Shown here: positions 42,302 through 51,791 of the stretch, piece after piece
Position numbering within the stretch: position 1 is the first letter of the stretch
How the letters are laid out: every line of letters begins with the position of its first letter
Source of the DNA: Lunatimonas sp.
GTDB taxonomy: Bacteria; Bacteroidota; Bacteroidia; Cytophagales; Cyclobacteriaceae
Assembly: GCF_020832325.1 (NCBI RefSeq)
Contig: NZ_JAFIEU010000002.1
Coordinates: 62,001 to 126,000, forward strand
Direction: 5' to 3'
Length of the DNA: 64,000 bases
Notes under the pieces: generated by a model
Told to the model about the DNA's origin: nothing
What the model saw: the letters and a program-made list of their open reading frames with translations, nothing else
Databases searched by the model: none
Translations under genes and position numbers: made by a program

Positions 42302-42724
42302 TTAGACTCTTCCATAGCGGGTTTCCTGAAAGCGAATGGTCTGTTGAATGAGATTTTTTAACACCGACTCGTCGATATCGGAAAGCTGTTTCACGTAAAT
42401 GCATGCTTTACCCATGGTATACTTGCCCAGTCCATTCAGGTAGTGTAGATGTTTCTCAAGTCCCGTAAAAACGTACAGGGACATAGCTTTCTTTCGGGGG
42501 GAAAACCCGACGAGAGGTGCAAAGCCCTCATGTCCACTGGTATATTTGTAATGGTATTTTCCAAACCCAATGATGCTGGGGCCCCACATTTTGGCCGGGT
42601 GCCCGGTGATTTGTTCCATCCACTGTATGAGTTGCAGGCTGTCGGCCTGTTTTTGAGTGGAAGGCACATCGGCGATGTAATTAAGCACATCCTGCCCGGT
42701 TTCTTGGTTTTTCTGTTTGCTCAT
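42302..42724 (-). CDS. DUF1801 domain protein
   Basis: 140 residues. YIADVPSTQKQADSLQLIQWM, MWGPSIIGFGKYHYKY, PLVGFSPRKKAMSLYVF and GLGKYTMGKACIYVKQLSDID are the family pattern (YdhG-like, DUF1801). Cytoplasmic, function unknown. It stands apart from the M14 genes that follow on the same strand by 40 bases. Confidence 0.9.
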   Translation of the reverse strand: MSKQKNQETGQDVLNYIADVPSTQKQADSLQLIQWMEQITGHPAKMWGPSIIGFGKYHYKYTSGHEGFAPLVGFSPRKKAMSLYVFTGLEKHLHYLNGLGKYTMGKACIYVKQLSDIDESVLKNLIQQTIRFQETRYGRV

Positions 42725-42763
42725 GTTTTTTGGGTCAGTCCGTTACGGTAGTGAAGAATTGAG

Positions 42764-44512
42764 CTAGGGTTTCCATTCTGCCATGCCTCCTTTGGCGGAG
42801 TCCACCTGAATGCGGTAGGGCCTGTTTCCTTTCACAATCCAGCGTACTTTGACCGTTCCCATTCCCGGGATATTTGTCACGCGAAGTTTTTCAGGTTCAA
42901 AGGTCTGTTCCTGCACTTTGTTGAAATCCTCGTTCTCGACGATCATCCCGGAAAGCACCTCCACGCCGCTGATCGACACGAAATCCGGCCTTTCGATGCG
43001 GTACTTTAAATCCTGACTGGAATGAGTGGGCATTAGGCGCTCGTTTTGGATGGTGGCGGTGATGGCTTTTAGACCTCTGCCCAGGTCTTCTTCTTTTACG
43101 TCACTCACAGACAGTTTGGGAGTATGGTAGCCATGGTAAATCGTAAAGGCCATGTTTCTGTGCGCATCTTGTTCCAGGAGAAACCCAGGATGCAGGCGGC
43201 CAAAATTTTTCTTGAACCCACCAATTTCGACCGTGCCAAACTGCGGGTGTTCGAATTCCTCCCAAGGCACAAATGCATCGCCAAAGGTCAGGTACTTGTC
43301 CACTTTCATTTCTTCGTCTTGGTTACCTCTGCCGGCATTTTCGTGGAAATACAGGTAGGATACCATCAGCTCGTTGGTGTAGGTATAGATACCCCTTCCG
43401 CCATAAAACCAATCCAACTCTCCCCCAAATACGGAATACAGATCCTTATAGACAACCAGGTATCTGTAGCCGGGGATCATTTCCTCTCCTTTTTTGGCGA
43501 TGGCATCGTAAATGCGGATATCCTGTTGGTTGTAGGTGTCCAGATCTTCTTCGGCACCAGGTCCGCGAAGGATCATGCCTCCGTAGTTGTGGTAACTTTG
43601 CGCTCCGGCGATGTTGGGGTGCTTCATGACAAACTCCATGACGGCGCGGTTTTCGGGTAGGCTAAAGGGGTATTTATAAGCACCTCGTTGCACGTAATCG
43701 GGTTGCCATTTCCATCCCCAGTCCCGGTTGGGATCGTAGTATCCGATGCCGTCTTCGTTTACCCTTCCGTCTCCGTCGCGGTCGATGCCCTCGTAGCCCA
43801 GCACTTCGTAGTCACCAAACTCCTCCACCGATACAGGAATGAGCTTTCGGGGGTCACGGGAATCTTTGACATACCGCCCGGTGGGAGACTTTCGAATCAT
43901 TTGGGTGATGTGTCCGTCTGCGTTCAGGTCGTCGAACCCGTCTTCACCGGCCAGTCCATCTTGGTCATCGTCCAGCTTGATCATCCCCGATCGGGGGGAG
44001 TGGGGTGTGTTGGCCGCTTTGATGAAGTAATCGCGGGCATCGGGGTTGATGGTGGGAGCTATGTAGAAGGTCTTGTCCAGTAGCAGCTCGCGGATAAAAT
44101 CCAGTTCACCATACATCTCGGTCAGGTACCAGGCGGTATATAGGGCAAACTCGGATCCCTGCAATTCGTTGGAGTGGATATTTCCATCGATGTACATGGC
44201 TGGCTTTCGGTCCGGATCTCCCTGGCTGAAATCAGAGATCGTGAGCAGCCAGATATCTCTGCCTTCGTAGGATTTGCCGATGCTTTGAAGTTTTGCCAAG
44301 GATGGATGGGCTTTGACCATGCGCTGCATGATATCCAGCAGGCCATCGTTGGTATGATAGCGGTTCCAAGCCACCTCCACTTTGGGTTGGTGGGGAGTTC
44401 CAATGGCCCGGAAGAACTTTTCTTGGGCATTAATTTCTAAGGAAACAAGCAGAAATATCGTTCCGAAAAATAGAATCTTTTTATTGAAAGGAATCATAGT
44501 GAAACGGATCAT
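42764..44512 (-). CDS. M14 family zinc carboxypeptidase, secreted
   Basis: 582 residues (or from the Met 5 codons later), signal peptide ending LEINAQ. Zinc site: IDGNIHSNELQGSE (HxxE) and SYHNYGGMILRGPG (second His). The catalytic Glu is in YTYTNELMVSY. Acidic loops DDDQDGLAGEDGFDDLNADG and DRDGDGRVNEDG look like calcium-binding, dockerin-type inserts. It removes C-terminal residues from peptides outside the cell. It overlaps the stop of the upstream M14-like gene by 4 bases and so forms an operon with it. Confidence 0.9.
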   Translation of the reverse strand: MIRFTMIPFNKKILFFGTIFLLVSLEINAQEKFFRAIGTPHQPKVEVAWNRYHTNDGLLDIMQRMVKAHPSLAKLQSIGKSYEGRDIWLLTISDFSQGDPDRKPAMYIDGNIHSNELQGSEFALYTAWYLTEMYGELDFIRELLLDKTFYIAPTINPDARDYFIKAANTPHSPRSGMIKLDDDQDGLAGEDGFDDLNADGHITQMIRKSPTGRYVKDSRDPRKLIPVSVEEFGDYEVLGYEGIDRDGDGRVNEDGIGYYDPNRDWGWKWQPDYVQRGAYKYPFSLPENRAVMEFVMKHPNIAGAQSYHNYGGMILRGPGAEEDLDTYNQQDIRIYDAIAKKGEEMIPGYRYLVVYKDLYSVFGGELDWFYGGRGIYTYTNELMVSYLYFHENAGRGNQDEEMKVDKYLTFGDAFVPWEEFEHPQFGTVEIGGFKKNFGRLHPGFLLEQDAHRNMAFTIYHGYHTPKLSVSDVKEEDLGRGLKAITATIQNERLMPTHSSQDLKYRIERPDFVSISGVEVLSGMIVENEDFNKVQEQTFEPEKLRVTNIPGMGTVKVRWIVKGNRPYRIQVDSAKGGMAEWKP

Positions 44513-46134
44513 AGGTTAACAGTGATTTCGGTAAAGCCAGTATGTGGTGCTCCTGCTTGTATGCGGACAGCACCCTTTCCTTTAACCACCCAACTTAAGG
44601 TCGTTTTCCCGTACGCCTCGAGGCTGTCAATCAATTTGATTTTATCTCCTACCAGGATGTCGGCGGCCTCCCTGCCCATATCCACCCGGATTTTTTGAAA
44701 CCAGCGGGAGCGTTTTCCCATTTCGGTATGGGTGGGAAAGGGTGCGTCGTTAAACAGCTCCACTGTAATTCGGGTCAAGTCTTTGTCCAGTGTTTCCGTT
44801 TTCAGATCTAGCAACATCAATTTGGGATGTTGACGTGCTACCTGTAGGATAAAATCCGTGTGCATCAGCGCTAAGCTGTCTGCCATGCCAAAAGGAGGAT
44901 TGTGCATAACAAAGGGTTTGATGCCACCCACTTCCACCTGTTTGCCGGGATAATCCGGGTGCTCTATTTTTGTCCAGGGCACAAAAACATCCTCCATGTC
45001 CATGGAATCCGCCCAAGCCAGAAAATTGGCTTCGGAAGATCTGAAGTTTTTGGTATCACCTGTTTTCATTTCAGGTACCCACCATCCAGGTGTGGACAAG
45101 CTTAGCCGGGCAAAATGAAAATAGGCCCATTGGAAAAAATCTCCAGGAGTTCCCTGATTGGTTTGTCCATAGGATTTTAAGGAAACCGTTCCTCCATAAA
45201 GCGTTGCCAGACGCTGATTTAGCTGGGCATCTTTCTCTAGGATGGAGGTGACAACTCGTTTTTGGGCATTGGCTGCCTGATACGGTAAGGCTTCGGATAG
45301 GTTATTCGCTGGCCCAAACGTAAATACCGTATAGATATTCACTCGTTCGTACAGGTAATCTAGCAGCAACCGACTTTCTATCTGGGATACGGGAAAGTCA
45401 CCGGCTAACGCTTCAAACGCCGGGAATTGGTAGGATAAGCTTTTGTTGAAAGCAATACCCTCTTCCAAGTCTTCATTGAGTTGTCCGTCTTTATCGTTGT
45501 CAATTCCCTCAATGAGGTACATATGGGTTCCTTTTTCACCTTTTTTAGAATCAATGGGCCGTAGTAGAAGCGGGTTTTCTTCCGAGGCAATATATCCTCC
45601 CAAGGGGGACTCAATCCGCATCATCGTAATATACCCGTCTCCATTTAGATCATCGTATCCATCTTCACTGACAGCTCCGTCCCTATCATGGTCTACCGCT
45701 GTTGCATTTCCCCTGCGTTCGTATTTGATGGGGGCAAAATATTGCTGATAGGCATCCGGAGACATGTTTGGAAAGATGTAGAACGTTTGGGAATCGAGGA
45801 TTTCTTTGTTGGAGGTGAGAAGGTTTTCGGCAAATTTAAGGGCAAGTGTAACCCCCAAGAGATGGTAGCCTTCCACTCCTCCAAATACCGCCATGGCAGG
45901 CTTACTGTCCATCCTGCCGGTCCCAACTTCGAGCACCCAGATATCTTTACCGCCAGCGGTCTTTCCAAGGCTTTTAAGTGTTGCCTCAGGATGGGCGTTT
46001 GCCAGTTGCCTCAACTGCGCTGCCAGTTGGTCCAATGTTGGGTAATCCCCCTGCCCGTTGACAGCAACTGTAATCGTGAGGGACACCATCATTCCCAATC
46101 CAAAAAGCAGGTGTTTCATATTTTTTATAGACAT
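44509..46134 (-). CDS. M14-like protein with altered metal site
   Basis: About 541 residues from the Met at 46134 (MSIKNMKHLLFGLGMMVSL; another Met is 5 codons on); the ORF start at 46323 adds non-family sequence. Signal peptide ends VAVNGQ. It matches its neighbour in layout, including calcium-type loops (DHDRDGAVSEDGYDDLNGDG). The HxxE zinc motif is replaced by GGVEGYHLLG, i.e. the His and Glu positions are exchanged (ExxH). The region of the second His reads TVFTFGPANN, and the catalytic Glu region reads SLSTPGWWVPE. It is probably not an active carboxypeptidase and may bind substrate or partner the active enzyme. Confidence 0.82.
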   Translation of the reverse strand: MSIKNMKHLLFGLGMMVSLTITVAVNGQGDYPTLDQLAAQLRQLANAHPEATLKSLGKTAGGKDIWVLEVGTGRMDSKPAMAVFGGVEGYHLLGVTLALKFAENLLTSNKEILDSQTFYIFPNMSPDAYQQYFAPIKYERRGNATAVDHDRDGAVSEDGYDDLNGDGYITMMRIESPLGGYIASEENPLLLRPIDSKKGEKGTHMYLIEGIDNDKDGQLNEDLEEGIAFNKSLSYQFPAFEALAGDFPVSQIESRLLLDYLYERVNIYTVFTFGPANNLSEALPYQAANAQKRVVTSILEKDAQLNQRLATLYGGTVSLKSYGQTNQGTPGDFFQWAYFHFARLSLSTPGWWVPEMKTGDTKNFRSSEANFLAWADSMDMEDVFVPWTKIEHPDYPGKQVEVGGIKPFVMHNPPFGMADSLALMHTDFILQVARQHPKLMLLDLKTETLDKDLTRITVELFNDAPFPTHTEMGKRSRWFQKIRVDMGREAADILVGDKIKLIDSLEAYGKTTLSWVVKGKGAVRIQAGAPHTGFTEITVNL

Positions 46135-46308
46135 ATTGGATAAAAAGAAAATCAAAATTAGGGATAAGTATTGATTGAGGATTAAAGATAATTGAAAAAT
46201 TAACTCGGAGGGTGATTGGTTGACTAAATAGAAGGAACCACGGTGGACCCGGAGAAATTTTTTAAACCGTTTCGGGTATCGTTGTGCCCGCTTCGTCAGA
46301 AAAAAGAA

Positions 46309-46408
46309 AACCACAGAGACCACGGAGGTTCACAGAGTACACGGAGTTTTTTTGAAGACACGATGTGGCCGTTGTGCCTACTTGGTGATCTTTGTGGCTT
46401 TATGGTGG
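46309..46408. repeat. CACAGAG-type interspersed repeat with inverted arms
   Basis: The left arm has heptads CACAGAG, CACGGAG, CACAGAG, CACGGAG every 9-10 bases. The right arm on the minus strand has CACAAAG, CACCAAG and CACAACG-like heptads. Such CACAGAG-rich stretches are scattered in many bacterial genomes, function unknown. A weaker related piece is at 46237-46254. The right arm runs straight into the truncated DUF4143 frame. Confidence 0.6.
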
Positions 46409-47114
46409 ATTTCCTGAGCCTGCGCTTAGTGAAAGCATTAAATACAAACAAACCTGGTATGCGAGTTTTATCCATAGTTACATCCAAAGAGATCTGCCAT
46501 CCCTAGGTTTAACCGCCAATCCGAATATCACGAGGCAACTTATGATGATGTTAGCTTCACTTAACGGTGCAATAGTAAACTACAGCACGTTGGCGAAGTC
46601 ACTTGGCCTAAGTATGCCAACCGTCAAAACCTACACGGGGTACTTTGTCAACGCCTTTTTGGTTACCGAGCTGCCTTCATGGCATATCAATGTCAAAAAG
46701 CGGCTGGTAAAATCCCCAAAAATCTATTTTAGGGATACGGGCATGCTTCATTACCTGCTAGGTATTAAAGGCATGGAGGGCCTTTATGGAAATATAGCCG
46801 TTGGGAGCTCGTGGGAATCCTTTGTCGTTCATCAGGTAAAGGCTGTACTACATATTGATGATGAGCTATATTTTTACCGCACGCAGGACGGGGCCGAGAT
46901 TGACCTACTGATAAGGAGGGAAAACCGCTGGCTTGCCGCCGCGGAAATTAAACTAAGCCTATCTCCCAGGCTGACTAAGGGCACCTATATCGCCATGGAG
47001 GACCTCGGTATCGATAAATTGCATATCATCACACCTGGTGAGGATAGCTATGTTTATGATTCGAAGGTGCAAGTGGTTGGATTACGGGGTTTTTTGGAGA
47101 AGCTGGTAGGATAA
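46392..47114 (+). pseudogene. Truncated DUF4143 protein (ATPase half missing)
   Basis: 240 residues in frame, without a good start (TTG just after an in-frame TGA). The sequence matches the C-terminal half of AAA+/DUF4143 proteins: LYGGFPEPALSES, SYIQRDLPSLG, YSTLAKSLGLSMPTVKTYTGYFVNAFLV, KIYFRDTGMLHYLLG, and the nuclease-like QDGAEIDLLI with AAAEIKLS. The N-terminal P-loop ATPase expected before GGFPEP (about 180-200 residues) is absent. The break point coincides with the CACAGAG repeat, so a deletion or insertion there removed it. Confidence 0.85.
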
Positions 47115-47324
47115 GGCTGTTTGTTAGATGAAAGAATTGATTGAGCCGGCATTGCAAATGCCTAAAGTCCGTGAACAGACAGATAAATAAGATGTAGATG
47201 CAGTCTACACCCAGTAAACGGAAAAAATGCTTCAGTCGTTGAGTTTACTTTTTATTCCCGGAAGGGACCAGATTTCCCAATATTTTTACCTACTTTGATT
47301 TTTGATAGAGATCCCGAAAAAAAT

Positions 47325-48155
47325 ATGTACCGGAAGATAGCCCTTGCCATAGCGTTTTCGCCCAGGATAGAGGCGTTGATTGCCGAAACCAAGAGATTGA
47401 AAGATTTACACCGCTCCGAGTTGGTATTGATCCATATCGGAAAGAAAACGGCGGAACTGGAGAATCGACTTTTTGAGATGCTCAAAAAATACGGGGTGAA
47501 CTTAAGTCAAACCAAGATTGTATGGGAAGATGGTAAGCCGGCAAAAAAAATCATCCAAGTCTGCAATACGGAAGGGGTGGACCTGCTGGTGGCAGGAGCG
47601 CTAAAAAAGGAAGAATTGTTTACCTACTACATAGGTAGTATTGCCCGGAAAATTATCCGCAAGGCAAAATGCTCGGTGTTGGTCTTAATCGAGCCAAGCA
47701 ATACGTCTCGTCCTTTCCATAAGATCGTCATTAACGGTACACAGCAGACCCAGACTCCCTACGTCATCGGGCAGGGAGTGGAACTCTGCAAATTGGAGCA
47801 GGCCAAGCAGGTCTTTATTTTAAACGAAATAAAAATGTATGGCCTAAAGATGGCCACCATATCCGACAACAGCGAGGAAGAGGTTTCAAAAAACCGGAAA
47901 AAGCTCGTAAGCGAAGAGGTCAGCTATGTGGAGGATATCCTTAAGACCATAGATCAGGGTGATCTAAAGATAAATATCAAGGTTACTTCAGGCCGATGGG
48001 CACCGGAGTTGGCCAAGTTTTCGGAAAGTATCTCCGCGGATTTGCTCATTTTGGGAGGGCACGAAAACCTTACTTTTTTTGACCGGCTTTTTCCTCACGA
48101 CATTGAGGACATTTTGGGGAATTTACCCTGTAATCTTTTGATTGTTAAAAAATAA
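47325..48155 (+). CDS. Tandem universal stress protein
   Basis: 276 residues from the ATG at 47325 (MYRKIALAIAFSPRIEALI); the track start 10 codons earlier lacks family sequence. Two Usp domains: residues 1-130 with VDLLVAGALKKEELFTYYIGSIARKIIRKAKCSVLV, and 135-276 ending SADLLILGGHENLTFFDRLFPHDIEDIL. The first half has the better nucleotide-binding loop. It sits 10 bases before a cation:proton antiporter, suggesting a regulatory partner of the transporter. Confidence 0.88.
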   Translation: MYRKIALAIAFSPRIEALIAETKRLKDLHRSELVLIHIGKKTAELENRLFEMLKKYGVNLSQTKIVWEDGKPAKKIIQVCNTEGVDLLVAGALKKEELFTYYIGSIARKIIRKAKCSVLVLIEPSNTSRPFHKIVINGTQQTQTPYVIGQGVELCKLEQAKQVFILNEIKMYGLKMATISDNSEEEVSKNRKKLVSEEVSYVEDILKTIDQGDLKINIKVTSGRWAPELAKFSESISADLLILGGHENLTFFDRLFPHDIEDILGNLPCNLLIVKK

Positions 48156-48164
48156 ATTCCCTAC

Positions 48165-49421
48165 ATGAGCGGACTATCCCATACCGAGGTCATCAACCTA
48201 TTGATTCAGCTTGCAACCATGCTTTTTATGGCACGGATGTTTGCCGAACTGGCCAGAAAATTTAAGCAGCCGGCTGTGGTGGGAGAGCTCTTGGCCGGTA
48301 TTCTATTGGGGCCTACCATTTTGGGGACCGTGGCTCCGGGCATGTTTGAGTCCTTGTTTATGAGTAACCCCTCGGCCAATCTCGCATTGGACGGCTTTAT
48401 ACAAATCGCGGTTATTTTACTTTTGTTCATAGCAGGCTTGGAAGTAGAACTACACCTGGTGTGGTCACAAGGCAAAGCTGCCCTCAGCATCAGTCTGTTG
48501 GGATTGGTGGTTCCTTTTGCCCTAGGCTTTGCATTTCCCTATTTCTTTCCGGATTTCTTTGGCTTAGCAGAAGGGAATAGGATGCTGTTTTCCCTATTTA
48601 TGGGAACGGCCATGTCCATCACCGCGCTGCCGGTGGTGGTACGAATATTAATGGATTTGGACCTGTTCAAGACGAAGATGGGGATGCTGATCGTGGCTTC
48701 GGCCATGGTAAACGACATCATCGGCTGGCTGATTTTCTCCGTGATTCTTTCCTTTATGGGAAAATCGGGTAGCCTATCCCTACTTCAGACCATTGGCATT
48801 ACCTTACTCTTCACCTTTTTTATGCTTACCATTGGCAAGGCACTGATCAATAAGGGACTGCCCTGGGTGAATAAGAAATTGGCCTGGCCGGGAGGCGTAC
48901 TTTCGCTGTCGATGGCTGCCTGTTTTATCGCGGCGGCGTTTACTGAGTGGCTGGGAATCCACGCCATATTCGGTGCCTTTCTCTTGGGCGTGGCCTTGGG
49001 TGATAGCGAGCACATGTCGGAACGGGCCAAGGAAATCGTCCATCAGTTTATCAACAACATATTCGCACCCTTGTTTTTTGTGTCGATCGGTCTTAAGATC
49101 AACTTTGTTGCCAACTTTGACCTCTTTCTGACGCTAGCTGTATTGGCGATCTCCTTTGTGGGCAAGATCGTGGGAAGCGGATTTGGGGCCTATCAGGGCG
49201 GCTTTAAAGTCAAAGAGTCGCTGGCCGTGGGCTTTGGGATGAATGCCCGCGGAGCAATGGAAATTATCCTAGGCCTCATTGCCTTGGAAAATGGCCTGAT
49301 CGACGAAAAATTGTTTGTCGCCTTGGTAGTGATGGCCATCGTGACGAGTATGACCTCCGGGCCGCTGATGAAATGGAGCCTGAAAAAGGCCAAAGACCTA
49401 CCAGACCCACAGATCAAATAG
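48165..49421 (+). CDS. CPA2-family cation:proton antiporter
   Basis: 418 residues with about 12 helices. Motifs: AELARKFKQPAVVGELLAGILLGPT, LLLFIAGLEVELHLV, VVASAMVNDIIGWLI (conserved Asn-Asp) and AFLLGVALGDSEHMSERAKEIVHQFINNIFAPLFFVSIGLKI. No TrkA-N or Usp tail. It exchanges Na+ or K+ for H+. It directly follows the Usp gene on the same strand and is convergent with the second antiporter. Confidence 0.9.
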   Translation: MSGLSHTEVINLLIQLATMLFMARMFAELARKFKQPAVVGELLAGILLGPTILGTVAPGMFESLFMSNPSANLALDGFIQIAVILLLFIAGLEVELHLVWSQGKAALSISLLGLVVPFALGFAFPYFFPDFFGLAEGNRMLFSLFMGTAMSITALPVVVRILMDLDLFKTKMGMLIVASAMVNDIIGWLIFSVILSFMGKSGSLSLLQTIGITLLFTFFMLTIGKALINKGLPWVNKKLAWPGGVLSLSMAACFIAAAFTEWLGIHAIFGAFLLGVALGDSEHMSERAKEIVHQFINNIFAPLFFVSIGLKINFVANFDLFLTLAVLAISFVGKIVGSGFGAYQGGFKVKESLAVGFGMNARGAMEIILGLIALENGLIDEKLFVALVVMAIVTSMTSGPLMKWSLKKAKDLPDPQIK

Positions 49422-49437
49422 CCGAGAGCAGGAAGTT

Positions 49438-51570
49438 TTACTTCTTCTTGAACAGCGCTTTGAGCGTTTGACCAATATCATCGAGTCGCTCAAAGTTGTT
49501 CACAAACGGACTGAAAATATTGCCGGCTTTAAACTCGGAAAGCCCCTGCTGCATGGGGTAGATCAGCGCAAAATTATAGGTTTGGAAGTACTTGTTGAGG
49601 TATTTGGGGATATTGTCCATGTAGGGATTAAAGGAAATTTCGTTTTTGCGACTCAGTATTACCAGCAGTGCATCGTTTTCGCGCATATCTCTGGAGATAA
49701 TCAGGAAGTCCTCCCAGTCGGAGAATTCTCTGTATTCTACCTCCAGCCCATGGTGTTTGTGTATTTCTTTGACATAGTTGATCAGGCCTTTTGTTCCATA
49801 GAATACCAATTTAGCTCCCGTGTTTCGGCCTATATTCCAGATACGTAGTAACCAAAAGGGGAAACCGATTTCTTTTTCGGCGTTTTCGGGAGCAACGATG
49901 ATGTACCGCTCTATGGTGTTTAGCGGCTGCGAAAAGCGGTAGATCAACGTAGTGGCGTTTACCCTGCTTAAGATGCCCTCGGTGAGATTTCCCAAAAAGG
50001 ATCCGGATAGTCCTGAGTGCTTGTGCAGCCCTAAAATGATGTCGGAAACCTTTTGTTCTTTCACCACATTGGTGATGCCCTGCACGATGTTGCTGTCGTA
50101 GCGAACCAACTCCGTGATCTGATTATCGGTGGCCGCGGCAGCAATACTTGCTTTTTCCAGGAGCTTTTTTGCGTCTTTTTCGAGCTTCACGTCGTCGTTA
50201 TCGGTGGGGATGATATTTAGCGCAATCAGCGTGTTCTGGGATTTTTGCGATTTGATGGTGACGCCGAGGTTGATCAGCTCCTCGATATTTTCCGGGTAGT
50301 TAATCGGAATCAGGATTTTTTCCGCGCCATCTTGGTCGGAAGAACCGTCCTCTTCGGTATCCATTTCCTCCAATGCAATCTTGGTGCCTCCTCTTTGCGC
50401 AACGAATGACGCGATGGTACAGGTAACCAGGATCATCAAGATGGTGCCGTTTAGGATGGCTTCGTTCAGTAGGCGAATGGGTTCACCTTCAGCGGTTTCC
50501 CCCAGAATGATTTCATAGCCGACCAATACCGCTGCCAAGGTGGCCGCAGCCTGTGCATTGGACAGGCCAAAGATCACATCCCGCTGTGCCTTAGACAGGG
50601 AATAGGTCTTTTGCGTGAGGGTTGCTGCCAGGTATTTGGATAGGGTGGCAATCACCGTCATCACCAGAGCTACCCAGATGGTTTGGATGTCTACGAAGAA
50701 CACCCGGAAATTGATCAACATCCCCACGCCAATCAAAAAGAAGGGAATAAACAAGGCGTTGCCGACAAACTCGATCCGATTCATCAGGGGTGAAGTGTGT
50801 GGAATCAGCCTGTTGAGCGCGAGGCCTGCAAGGAATGCACCGATGATGGCTTCTACTCCTGCGGCTTCTGCCAAGAAGGAGGCCAAAAACACCAATCCCA
50901 GCACAAAGATGTATTGCGATATGTTATCGTCGTAGTTTTTAAAAAACCAACGCGCCAGCAACGGGAATACAAAGATGACGATGCCTGCAAAGATAACCAT
51001 GGAAATGCCCAGTCGTACCCAAAAATCATTGGTAATCTCCCCCACAGCCATGCCGGCAATCACCGCGAGTACTAGCAAAGCGAGGGTATCGGTGATCATG
51101 GTACCTCCCACGGTGATGTTCACTGCCCGGTTTTTGGCGATACCCAGCTTGCTGATCAAGGGATAGGCGATGAGGGTATGGGAAGCAAACATACTCGCTA
51201 GCAGTACCGAAGTCATCCAGTTGAATCCCAATACGTAGGTTCCCGAAAGGGTTCCCAATCCCATAGGGATCAAAAAGGTATAGAGCCCGAATACAATGCT
51301 TTTGTTCTTGTTTTTTTTGAAGTCTCCCAGGTCGATTTCCAGCCCTGCCAAAAACATGATATACAGCAGCCCTACCGTACCGAAGAGAACCACGCTAGAT
51401 TCTCTCTCGAGCAGGTGGAATCCGTTGGGACCAACCAGGGCCCCGGCAATGATTAACCCAATCAGCTGTGGGACGCGGATCTTATTGAGTAATAAGGGCG
51501 CAAAGAGAATAATGAACAGGATGATCGAAAACTTCAAAACGGGGTTTTGAAGCGGCAGGGAAAAATTCAT
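49438..51570 (-). CDS. CPA2 antiporter fused to a C-terminal universal stress-like domain
   Basis: About 710 residues from the Met at 51570 (MNFSLPLQNPVLKFSI; an earlier Met pair at 51588/51585 is possible, while the track start at 51654 adds unrelated sequence). Residues 1-420 are the transporter (KIRVPQLIGLIIAGALVGPNG, LYIMFLAGLEIDL, GGTMITDTLALLVL). Residues 440-700 are cytoplasmic and resemble tandem Usp domains (KILIPINYPENIEELINLG, VSDIILGLHKHSGLSGSFLG). Together with the neighbouring Usp-antiporter pair this is a locus where Usp modules accompany CPA2 transporters both as separate and as fused proteins. Confidence 0.9.
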   Translation of the reverse strand: MNFSLPLQNPVLKFSIILFIILFAPLLLNKIRVPQLIGLIIAGALVGPNGFHLLERESSVVLFGTVGLLYIMFLAGLEIDLGDFKKNKNKSIVFGLYTFLIPMGLGTLSGTYVLGFNWMTSVLLASMFASHTLIAYPLISKLGIAKNRAVNITVGGTMITDTLALLVLAVIAGMAVGEITNDFWVRLGISMVIFAGIVIFVFPLLARWFFKNYDDNISQYIFVLGLVFLASFLAEAAGVEAIIGAFLAGLALNRLIPHTSPLMNRIEFVGNALFIPFFLIGVGMLINFRVFFVDIQTIWVALVMTVIATLSKYLAATLTQKTYSLSKAQRDVIFGLSNAQAAATLAAVLVGYEIILGETAEGEPIRLLNEAILNGTILMILVTCTIASFVAQRGGTKIALEEMDTEEDGSSDQDGAEKILIPINYPENIEELINLGVTIKSQKSQNTLIALNIIPTDNDDVKLEKDAKKLLEKASIAAAATDNQITELVRYDSNIVQGITNVVKEQKVSDIILGLHKHSGLSGSFLGNLTEGILSRVNATTLIYRFSQPLNTIERYIIVAPENAEKEIGFPFWLLRIWNIGRNTGAKLVFYGTKGLINYVKEIHKHHGLEVEYREFSDWEDFLIISRDMRENDALLVILSRKNEISFNPYMDNIPKYLNKYFQTYNFALIYPMQQGLSEFKAGNIFSPFVNNFERLDDIGQTLKALFKKK

Positions 51571-51752
51571 GTCCGAAAGGAACATCATGGTAGACAGCGG
51601 TTTCGTTAGTGCCGAACAGCAGGTGGCTGCACAGACCTGCACAAAGATATACATTCTCTTCTACCTTTCGTGAGCACCAGACAAATTACCAGCACGCGGG
51701 CCACCGAAGCGGGAATTGGCGCATCGCCTTTCCTTTTTATAACATTTGGGTG

Positions 51753-51760
51753 TACCTTTG
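51753..51760 (+). promoter_or_regulatory. -7 element of hemH
   Basis: TACCTTTG fits TAnnTTTG and lies 31 bases before the ATG at 51792, supporting that start over the 61-codon-longer track ORF. Confidence 0.6.
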
Positions 51761-51791
51761 GTTTAAAGAGCATGTCAACGGAAAACCGAAT

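Noticed and set aside
46296-46487. 63-residue minus-strand ORF
   Set aside because: Translation of the CACAGAG repeat, a usual spurious ORF.
51609-51791. 61-residue N-terminal extension of hemH
   Set aside because: It overlaps the divergent antiporter start, lacks ferrochelatase sequence, and the -7 element at 51753 lies inside it.
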